DNA of 5,562 bases. Origin: Flavobacteriaceae bacterium. GTDB lineage: Bacteria > Bacteroidota > Bacteroidia > Flavobacteriales > Flavobacteriaceae. Positions 1-5,562 of this stretch are shown piece by piece (position 1 is the stretch's first letter; every line of letters begins with the position of its first letter). The translations under genes and the position numbers were made by a program. The DNA is taken from assembly GCA_018672145.1 (NCBI GenBank), contig JABHGH010000107.1, positions 1 to 5,562 of the forward strand, read 5' to 3'. The notes under the pieces are model-generated. The model did not search any database, was not told the origin of the DNA, and saw only the letters and a list, made by a program, of their open reading frames with translations.

Positions 1-1188
1 CTCTTTGTTGGAGCCTTGGCAGGCACTTGGCTGATTGGCGGTATAATCCCGGCTATGATATACTACGGACTACAAATTTTACATCCAACCATATTCCTAC
101 CCGCCTGTGTGGTGATCTGTGCACTCATATCATTGGCTACGGGTAGCAGTTGGACAACCTCTGCCACGGTGGGCATTGCCCTTATTGGCATTGGCAAGGC
201 CTTGGGCGTTCCTGTGGGGATGGTCGCTGGTGCGGTGCTTTCTGGGGCTTATTTTGGTGATAAGCTATCCCCTTTGAGCGACACCACCAACCTTGCGCCA
301 GCCATGGCAGGTGCAGACCTCTTTACCCATATCCGCTACATGACCCTGACCACCGTGCCAAGTATCCTCGTCACTCTTGTGGTCTTTATCATCTTAGGGT
401 TTGGTTTTTCGACTTCCTCAACCCCCGATTCACAGTATTTGCTTCAAGCCATTGATAAAGTCTTTACCATACACGGCGCATTGTTTATTGTGCCAGCGGT
501 GGTGATTTACTTGATTGTTAAAAAAACGCCGCCCTTAGTGGCCTTATTTATCGGAACGCTATTGGGTGCTGTGTCTGCCTTAATTTTTCAACAAGATTTG
601 GTACAGCTTCTCAGTGGAGAAACCACCCTTAGTGCGGTTGGTGCCTACCGAGTGGTGATAGATGCGATTACGGTCTCCACCGAAATTCAATCCACAGTAC
701 CTACCCTGACCGACCTCTTTCAGTCGGGGGGCATGGAGGGCATGCTCGGTACCATTTGGCTTATCATCTGTGCAATGGTCTTTGGCGGGGTAATGGATGC
801 CATCGGGGCATTGGCAGTGATTAGCAAGGCCTTACTCGCTTGGGCAAACACCACCTTTACCCTATTTGCCAGTACAGTTGCCTCCTGTTTGGCGATCAAC
901 ATTAGTGCTTCTGACCAATATCTGTCGATTGTCGTTCCTGGGAAAATGTTTGAAAAGGCCTACAAAGACCGTGGATTAGCACCCGAAAATTTAAGCCGTA
1001 CTCTTGAAGATTCAGGAACGGTTACTTCTGTACTCATCCCATGGAATACTTGTGGTGCTTATCAGTCAGGAGTCCTCGGAGTAGATGTTAGCCAATACTT
1101 TTTCTTTGCAATTTTCAACTGGATCAGTCCGTTTATGACCTTGCTCTTTGCGGCAATGCACATAAAAATTAAACGACTCTCTTCATAA
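1..1188 (+). CDS. nhaC: NhaC-family Na+/H+ antiporter, 5'-truncated by window edge
   Basis: Inner-membrane secondary transporter expected to exchange cytoplasmic Na+ for external protons, supporting sodium and alkaline-pH tolerance. The frame is open from base 1 and ends at TAA 1186-1188, giving 395 visible residues; family members run to about 450-490, so I infer that some 60-100 N-terminal residues lie upstream. TTG at 16 is inside a conserved membrane segment and is not the start. Family signatures (residues counted from base 1) are GTWLIGGIIPAMIYYG at 8-23, the hallmark GDKLSPLSDTTNLAPAM at 86-102, SGGMEGMLGTIW at 242-253 leading into a hydrophobic segment, and a C-terminal block with ISASDQYLSIVVPGKMFEKA (301-320), LEDSGTVTSVLIPWNTCGAY (335-354) and a final membrane helix. 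Many hydrophobic helices are evident. No frameshift or missing motif is seen. By hand count, bases 1-900 are about 51% GC, against about 37% for the permease gene. The family call is firm; the exact ion specificity (for example Na+/H+ versus malate-2H+/Na+-lactate relatives) is not proven. Confidence 0.93.
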   Translation, partial: LFVGALAGTWLIGGIIPAMIYYGLQILHPTIFLPACVVICALISLATGSSWTTSATVGIALIGIGKALGVPVGMVAGAVLSGAYFGDKLSPLSDTTNLAPAMAGADLFTHIRYMTLTTVPSILVTLVVFIILGFGFSTSSTPDSQYLLQAIDKVFTIHGALFIVPAVVIYLIVKKTPPLVALFIGTLLGAVSALIFQQDLVQLLSGETTLSAVGAYRVVIDAITVSTEIQSTVPTLTDLFQSGGMEGMLGTIWLIICAMVFGGVMDAIGALAVISKALLAWANTTFTLFASTVASCLAINISASDQYLSIVVPGKMFEKAYKDRGLAPENLSRTLEDSGTVTSVLIPWNTCGAYQSGVLGVDVSQYFFFAIFNWISPFMTLLFAAMHIKIKRLSS

Positions 1189-1231
1189 TATGTCATCAAT
1201 TATATTCGAGAATCCTTAGTTTTGTAAACTC
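1189..1231 (+). other. nhaC-ftsK intergenic spacer without visible terminator
   Basis: This 43-bp gap is AT-rich. I see no stem-loop followed by a T-run: the best inverted repeat is ATTC/GAAT around 1205-1213, with 4-bp arms and a 2-base loop, too small to act as an intrinsic terminator. Transcription from nhaC may therefore read into ftsK, although the spacer also carries its own promoter-like octamer (1217-1224). Confidence 0.6.
1217..1224 (+). promoter_or_regulatory. Putative Bacteroidota -7 promoter element for ftsK
   Basis: TAGTTTTG matches the Bacteroidota sigma-ABfr -7 consensus TAnnTTTG at every fixed position. It ends 7 bases before the ftsK ATG. No good -33 TTG is present; TATG at 1189-1192 is one base off TTTG, but its 24-bp spacing is long. 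If the element works at the usual distance, transcription would start near 1228 and leave a leader of only about 4 bases. Such octamers occur by chance in AT-rich DNA, so the call rests on its position in the only real intergenic gap. Confidence 0.5.
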
Positions 1232-3502
1232 ATGGCAGATATAGAATTTTCACGGCAATCACGTCAACGTCAAATCCTGTTAGGGTTGTTCATTGTCTTG
1301 GTCGCTGTAGTATTGCTTTCTTCCATGATTTCCTATTATTTTTCTTGGGAAAGCGATCAAAGTAAACTCATGGATTTTGCAGATCGTTCTGTTACAGCTG
1401 ACAATGCTGCGAGTAAGCTAGGAGCTACAATTGCTGATTTTTTTCTTTATAAATTCCTTGGATTAGGGTCATTTATTTTGGTTTTAGTTATGCTTTTAAG
1501 TGGTTTCCGCCTTTTTATTGGCATCCCATGGCGTAATGCCTTAGGTACTTGGTCATGGACGATCGGAAGCGCACTTTGGATATCTTTACTCCTGGGATTC
1601 CTTTATCCACAATTCCCTATGCTTGGCGGAATGGTAGGTTTTGAAATTTCAGCGTTTTCCATAGATTATATCGGTAAAATTGGACTTGCTTGCTTGTTGG
1701 TTTTTGGATTTATCGCCTTTATAGTCGTTCGCCTTAAAATCACTCCTGAGCTTGTGATAAAAGCGTTCTCAGTCTATGCTGACAAAGAAAATAAGGTGGA
1801 TGTGCCAGCGATAGATGAAGAAGAACCGACTACTCCACCAGATGCATCGATAGATGAAGAAATCCGAACGGCAGTTAAGAAGCCAGTAGTTTCTGAGCAC
1901 AAAAAAGATGAACAAGATGGTTTAAAGCTAAAGATTGACCAGCCAACTGAAGAGGAACCTGAAGTGAAATTGGCTAAAAAATTAGTTAAAGAACAAGGAG
2001 AGGTTGACCCAACACTAGAGTTAAATAAATATCGTGGCCCAACGGTTGATCTTTTAAAAGCTTATAATCAAGAAGGAATTACGATCAACGAAGCAGAGCT
2101 AGAGGAAAACAAGGAAAAGATCGTTGAGACTTTAAACAATTATAAGATTGCAATTGCGGACATAAAAGCAACAATCGGCCCTACGGTAACGCTCTACGAG
2201 ATCATTCCCGCTGCAGGCATACGGATATCAAAGATCAAAAATCTAGAGGACGATATTGCTCTTTCCCTTTCAGCGTTGGGAATTCGTATCATCGCCCCTA
2301 TTCCAGGGAAAGGCACGATTGGAATTGAAGTGCCTAATAAAAAACCAACCATCGTATCTTTCCGTTCTGTGGTATCCTCAAAATCTTTTCAAGAGGCAGA
2401 GATGGAATTGCCATTGGCATTAGGAAAAACGATTAGCAATGAAACCTATGTTGTTGACTTGGCCAAAATGCCTCACATGCTAATGGCAGGTGCTACAGGG
2501 CAAGGAAAATCGGTTGGGTTAAATACAATTTTAAGTTCGCTACTCTATAAGAAGCATCCAGCAGAAATCAAGTTTGTTTTGGTTGATCCCAAGAAAGTTG
2601 AGCTCACTTTGTACAATAAAATAGAACGGCATTATTTAGCAAAACTCCCCGATGTAGAGGATGCGATAATCACTGATAATCGTCAGGTGATCAACACTTT
2701 GAATTCACTATGTATAGAGATGGATAATCGATACAATATGCTGAAAAATGCGATGTGCCGTAACATCAAAGAGTATAACAAGCGCTATAAAAAGAGAGAG
2801 TTAAACCCCAATGATGGGCACGCATTCCTTCCCTACCTGGTGTTAATTGTGGATGAGTTTGCCGATTTGATTATGACCGCAGGCAAAGAGGTTGAGGCTC
2901 CCATTGCGCGATTGGCACAACTAGCGCGGGCGGTTGGAATCCACTTGATTATTGCTACGCAACGCCCTTCTGTCAACGTGATCACAGGTGTCATCAAAGC
3001 CAATTTCCCCGCACGTGTCGCTTTTCGAGTAACCTCCCGTATCGATTCACGAACAATTTTGGATAGTGGTGGCGCAGAACAGCTTATTGGTAGAGGAGAT
3101 ATGCTCTTTACCCAAGGAAACGAGCTGATTCGATTGCAATGTGCGTTTGTGGACACGCCCGAGGTTGAGAAAGTAACAGATTATATAGGCTCCCAAAGAG
3201 CGTACCCAAATGCGCACTTACTTCCTGAGTATAAAGGAGAGGATCAAAAAAGTGGTTTGGATAACAATATTGACGATCGTGATCCTATTTTTAGAGAAGC
3301 CGCAGAAGTTGTCATTACCGCTCAACAAGGTTCGGCATCTTTGTTGCAAAGAAAATTAAAACTCGGCTATAACCGTGCAGGACGTATTATTGATCAATTG
3401 GAAGCGGCTGGTATTGTTGGCCCTTTCGAGGGAAGCAAAGCAAGAGAAGTCATGTTTAGAGATATCATTGCCCTGCACGAATTTTTGGAAAATGAAGAAT
3501 AG
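1232..3502 (+). CDS. ftsK: FtsK/SpoIIIE-type DNA translocase
   Basis: Septum-anchored, ATP-driven double-stranded DNA pump that clears and aligns chromosome termini during division and, in the family, activates XerCD recombination at dif. The protein is complete at 756 residues, near SpoIIIE size and far below the E. coli form (about 1,330). Four membrane helices are visible at about 16-37, 72-97, 104-124 and 144-167. A charged, acidic linker (about 170-262) is followed by the alpha domain (about 263-390) and the RecA-like beta domain (about 391-640). The beta domain has Walker A GATGQGKS at 420-427 (K426), Walker B LVLIVDE with D541/E542, ATQRPS at 575-580, and GGAEQLIGRGDML at 613-625. The winged-helix gamma domain (about 685-750) contains GYNRAGRIIDQLEAAGIVGP; N714, R718 and D721 align with the E. 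coli KOPS-reading residues N1296, R1300 and E1303. All motor motifs are intact. ATG 1232 is chosen because it places a short basic cytoplasmic tail before helix 1. The last 11 bases overlap the lolA-like gene. Identity is firm; DNA-polarity motifs in this genome are unknown. Confidence 0.97.
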   Translation: MADIEFSRQSRQRQILLGLFIVLVAVVLLSSMISYYFSWESDQSKLMDFADRSVTADNAASKLGATIADFFLYKFLGLGSFILVLVMLLSGFRLFIGIPWRNALGTWSWTIGSALWISLLLGFLYPQFPMLGGMVGFEISAFSIDYIGKIGLACLLVFGFIAFIVVRLKITPELVIKAFSVYADKENKVDVPAIDEEEPTTPPDASIDEEIRTAVKKPVVSEHKKDEQDGLKLKIDQPTEEEPEVKLAKKLVKEQGEVDPTLELNKYRGPTVDLLKAYNQEGITINEAELEENKEKIVETLNNYKIAIADIKATIGPTVTLYEIIPAAGIRISKIKNLEDDIALSLSALGIRIIAPIPGKGTIGIEVPNKKPTIVSFRSVVSSKSFQEAEMELPLALGKTISNETYVVDLAKMPHMLMAGATGQGKSVGLNTILSSLLYKKHPAEIKFVLVDPKKVELTLYNKIERHYLAKLPDVEDAIITDNRQVINTLNSLCIEMDNRYNMLKNAMCRNIKEYNKRYKKRELNPNDGHAFLPYLVLIVDEFADLIMTAGKEVEAPIARLAQLARAVGIHLIIATQRPSVNVITGVIKANFPARVAFRVTSRIDSRTILDSGGAEQLIGRGDMLFTQGNELIRLQCAFVDTPEVEKVTDYIGSQRAYPNAHLLPEYKGEDQKSGLDNNIDDRDPIFREAAEVVITAQQGSASLLQRKLKLGYNRAGRIIDQLEAAGIVGPFEGSKAREVMFRDIIALHEFLENEE
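1809..1861 (+). repeat. Imperfect in-frame direct repeat in the ftsK linker
   Basis: The 14-mer CGATAGATGAAGAA occurs at 1809-1822 and again at 1848-1861, exactly 39 bases (13 codons) apart, so both copies read as IDEE in the FtsK frame. The residues around them differ (EPTTPPDA versus IRTAVKKP). This is either a decayed 13-codon duplication or convergence in a low-complexity acidic linker, where length and sequence are weakly constrained. No separate function is implied. Confidence 0.45.
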
Positions 3503-4136
3503 AAACACCCTTTTATCAATCTGTACCCTTAGCATTTGTCTTTTTGGTTTTTCTCAAAACGACCAACGTGCTCGACTACTTCTGAATCAATTAAGCGAAA
3601 CTTACGCGACTTTTGAGTCAATGTATATCGAGTTTGAATATGTGCTTGATAATCGCAAAGAAGGGATATCACAACAAGAAAAAGGAGTGCTATTGGTTGC
3701 TGATGATAAATATATCCTTACAATCATGGGCATTCAGCAGCTATACAACGGAACCTCTATCTATACAATAGACGATTTAAACGAAGAGGTTACTATCCAA
3801 GAAGGTGTTACTGGTGATAGCCCAATCAATCCCCTCGACATGTTTGACTTCCACAAGGAAGGCTATCTTTTGCAATGGGATATTTTGCAAAATGTTTCTG
3901 GAATGAAAATCCAATACGTGAAGCTTATCCCTACTGATCCCGAAAGTCAAACAAAATACCTTTTACTAGGAATAAACACTACCAATAACGAATTGTATAA
4001 AATCATTGACTTGGGAATCAATGGAACTGATACTACCCTCACAATAAAAGAATTTGTTGCCAACTCCTCTATTGCTCCAAATACTTTTGTGTTTGACGAG
4101 TCGAAGTATTCCAATTATTATATTGATAGCTTTTAA
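3492..4136 (+). CDS. lolA: LolA-like outer-membrane lipoprotein carrier, exported
   Basis: Predicted periplasmic chaperone that would take lipoproteins released from the inner membrane to the outer membrane. The 214-residue product begins with a signal peptide: basic MKNR, hydrophobic core to about residue 20, and a likely cleavage GFS|Q before Q22, a cleavage context common in Bacteroidota. Its two LSIC stretches lack G/A/S before the Cys, so it does not look like a lipoprotein itself. The mature part fits the family pattern: an N-terminal helix (RARLLLNQLSETYATFESMY, 26-45), then alternating strands including QQEKGVLLVADDKYILTI (61-78) and YNGTSIYTID (85-94), and a C-terminal FVFDESKY (199-206). 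ATG 3492 is chosen because it starts the signal peptide directly; it lies inside ftsK, giving an 11-bp overlap that suggests translational coupling. GC is about 37% in a sampled 240-base stretch. Sequence conservation in this family is low, so the fold is likelier than the exact client; some Bacteroidota paralogues have unproven roles. Confidence 0.82.
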   Translation: MKNRNTLLSICTLSICLFGFSQNDQRARLLLNQLSETYATFESMYIEFEYVLDNRKEGISQQEKGVLLVADDKYILTIMGIQQLYNGTSIYTIDDLNEEVTIQEGVTGDSPINPLDMFDFHKEGYLLQWDILQNVSGMKIQYVKLIPTDPESQTKYLLLGINTTNNELYKIIDLGINGTDTTLTIKEFVANSSIAPNTFVFDESKYSNYYIDSF

Positions 4137-4141
4137 GTGAT

Positions 4142-5562
4142 ATGCCGGTAATTGACCGTTACATTGTAACAAGCTTTTTGAAAACTCTCATCAGTTTCTT
4201 TTTTATACTGATGCTTATTTTTGTGGTGCAAACAGTTTGGGTGTTTATCGATGAATTCGCTGGTAAAGGACTTGATATTAGTGTGCTACTTCGTTTTTTA
4301 CTCTACTACTCTCCAAAACTCATTCCACTGGTCTTGCCATTAACCGTACTATTGGCGTCAATTATGACCTATGGTAGCTTGGCTGAGCATTATGAGTTTG
4401 CCGCTATGAAATCAGCAGGGATCTCACTTACACGTTCCATGAGAAGTGTTTTTGTTATATGTCTCTTTCTCAGTGGTTTTGCATTTTATACGGCAAACAC
4501 AATTGTTCCTTATGCAGAGTTTAAAACCTACAATTTGCGAAAGAATCTTGCGAAAATAAAACCTGCACTTGCCATCTCAGAAGGCGTTTTTAACGACTTA
4601 GGTGGCAGTAACATCAAGGTCGTTGAAAAATATGGCCCTGACGACCGATATTTAAAAGATGTGATTATTCATGAAAAACAAGCTGATTTAAAGAACACAG
4701 TTGTTGTGAAGTCAAAAGAAGGAGAACTTAAAAACGCCAAAATCACAGATGGTCTTCAACTGGTTTTGCAAGACGGTAACCGCTATGAGGAATTAAATAA
4801 TAAAAAGTCTAAGCGAAAGAAAAAATCGTATCCGCATACTCGTGTGTCTTTTTCAAAATACACGATGAATATTGACTTGCGTGATTTTAACAATGTTGAC
4901 TTAAACGAAACCAAATACACGAACACGTATAAAATGCAAAACATCGATGAGTTGAGCTTTAGTATTGATTCGTTGCAGAGCATTTTTGTGAATGATAAGA
5001 GTGGATTTGCGAAGACTACTTATGTGCGGACAGGGATAAAGACTATCCATTATGATGACGAAAAAGAAAAAATACCCTATGAGGGCTACCTTGCATTATT
5101 TGACATATACCCTAATTACGCTGACAAATCAATAGCTCGTCAGGTAAAAAGCAAGTTGAATTCGTTAGAGACAAATCTGACCACTCAAAAAAAGACGTTT
5201 TTCTTTCGACAAAAGATCATTAACCTACATTCGATATGGTATTATGACAAGTTTGTAATAGCGTTTTCAGTAATACTAATGTTTTTAATAGGAGCACCAC
5301 TGGGCGCTTTAATACGTAAAGGTGGATTTGGATTACCTATCGTATTGGCATTAATTATCTTTTTGAGTTACCATTTTGCAGGAACATTCTTTAAAAATAG
5401 TGCAGAAGATGGCAGCATTAGCCCGCTACTTGGCTCCACACTACCATCAATCGTTTTATTTGGTTTTTCCTTGTTGGTGATTCAACGGGCTCGTGCTGAC
5501 AAGGGTGTTTTTGACTTCGGCAGTGTCTTGTCTCGTTTGAGGTCATCTTGGGGCTATTTGAA
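4142..5562 (+). CDS. LptF/LptG-family LPS export permease (YjgP/YjgQ), 3' end cut by window
   Basis: Transmembrane subunit expected to pair with LptB ATPase and a second permease to extract LPS from the inner membrane and pass it to the periplasmic Lpt bridge. The frame opens at ATG 4142, five bases after the lolA-like stop, and runs 473 codons plus two bases to the window edge. Bacteroidota homologues of this type are, as I recall, about 480 residues or somewhat longer, so few residues are missing. The N-terminal half has membrane helices at about 12-36, 52-76 and 100-120. Between helices 2 and 3, AEHYEFAAMKSAGIS (81-95) matches the family's cytoplasmic coupling-helix region that contacts LptB. 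Residues about 121-365 form a large periplasmic part containing a basic KKSKRKKK cluster (221-228). Helices return at about 370-391, 397-416 and 430-448, with GAPLGALIRKGGFGLP (384-399) as a strong family signature. LptF and LptG cannot be told apart safely here, so no symbol is given. Confidence 0.92.
   Translation, partial: MPVIDRYIVTSFLKTLISFFFILMLIFVVQTVWVFIDEFAGKGLDISVLLRFLLYYSPKLIPLVLPLTVLLASIMTYGSLAEHYEFAAMKSAGISLTRSMRSVFVICLFLSGFAFYTANTIVPYAEFKTYNLRKNLAKIKPALAISEGVFNDLGGSNIKVVEKYGPDDRYLKDVIIHEKQADLKNTVVVKSKEGELKNAKITDGLQLVLQDGNRYEELNNKKSKRKKKSYPHTRVSFSKYTMNIDLRDFNNVDLNETKYTNTYKMQNIDELSFSIDSLQSIFVNDKSGFAKTTYVRTGIKTIHYDDEKEKIPYEGYLALFDIYPNYADKSIARQVKSKLNSLETNLTTQKKTFFFRQKIINLHSIWYYDKFVIAFSVILMFLIGAPLGALIRKGGFGLPIVLALIIFLSYHFAGTFFKNSAEDGSISPLLGSTLPSIVLFGFSLLVIQRARADKGVFDFGSVLSRLRSSWGYL

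Noticed and set aside
16..18. TTG at 16 as the true start of the antiporter
   Set aside because: The frame is open to base 1 and the preceding residues continue a conserved NhaC membrane segment, so the gene is simply cut by the window edge.
720..902. Minus-strand open frame of 60 codons inside nhaC
   Set aside because: It lies wholly opposite a conserved antiporter region, has no recognisable domain or promoter, and fits a shadow frame.
1200..1216. Possible hairpin terminator after nhaC
   Set aside because: The only inverted repeat has 4-bp arms, a 2-base loop and no following T-run at the right place.
2833..3156. Minus-strand open frame of 107 codons inside ftsK
   Set aside because: It is opposite the Walker B and motor core, whose conservation explains the lack of stops; the product resembles nothing I know and has no initiation context.
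3375..3491. Longer version of the lolA-like gene starting at GTG 3375
   Set aside because: It adds 39 residues read out of frame through conserved ftsK gamma-domain sequence and buries the signal peptide; ATG 3492 begins that signal peptide directly.
3966..4172. Minus-strand open frame across the lolA-like/permease junction
   Set aside because: It overlaps two well supported genes on the other strand, and its product has no recognisable features.
4783..4983. Minus-strand open frame of 66 codons inside the permease gene, with a hydrophobic product
   Set aside because: The hydrophobic, F-rich product follows from the complement of lysine-rich AAA/GAA codons in the permease; there is no independent support.
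1..5562. KOPS-like GGGNAGGG polarity motifs that FtsK might read
   Set aside because: Reading by eye found no full match, and the motif used in this lineage is unknown; the G-rich patch at 725-740 only partly resembles it.
1..5562. A previously undescribed system, mobile element, CRISPR array or RNA gene
   Set aside because: Almost every base is covered by four recognisable housekeeping-type genes; the gaps are 43 and 5 bases, leaving no room for hidden loci, and no terminal repeats or transposase motifs appear.

Overview
The window holds four co-directional plus-strand genes. They look like an ordinary housekeeping segment from a member of the Bacteroidota, most likely class Flavobacteriia. 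The evidence for this lineage is: (i) the FtsK core closely matches the flavobacterial form of the family as I remember it; (ii) the order ftsK - lolA-like - LptF/LptG-type permease is familiar from flavobacteria; (iii) an octamer fitting the Bacteroidota -7 promoter consensus TAnnTTTG sits just before ftsK; (iv) none of the three visible starts has a clear Shine-Dalgarno sequence. These are recognitions from memory, not database searches.

Layout. Bases 1-1188 are the 3' part (395 codons) of an NhaC-type Na+/H+ antiporter gene whose 5' end lies outside the window. A 43-bp gap (1189-1231) carries the putative ftsK promoter and no recognisable terminator. Bases 1232-3502 encode a complete 756-residue FtsK/SpoIIIE-type DNA translocase with four N-terminal membrane helices, a short linker, an intact RecA-like motor and a C-terminal gamma domain. 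Bases 3492-4136 encode a 214-residue exported LolA-like protein whose start codon lies inside the end of ftsK (11-bp overlap). Five bases further on, 4142-5562 encode an LptF/LptG-family permease that has no stop codon before the window ends and is nearly complete at 473 residues.

How the genes fit together. ftsK, lolA and the permease are packed like one transcription unit. FtsK acts at the septum in chromosome segregation. The LolA-like protein would carry lipoproteins across the periplasm. The permease would be a transmembrane subunit of the LPS-exporting ABC transporter. The unit therefore joins late cell division with outer-membrane construction. The antiporter is probably a separate unit concerned with sodium and pH homeostasis, and its first 900 bases are clearly more GC-rich than the rest of the window.

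I found no RNA gene, CRISPR array, insertion sequence, phage gene or novel system. The points worth a second look are the base-composition step inside nhaC, the very short predicted ftsK leader, the coupled ftsK/lolA junction, and the large periplasmic part of the permease.
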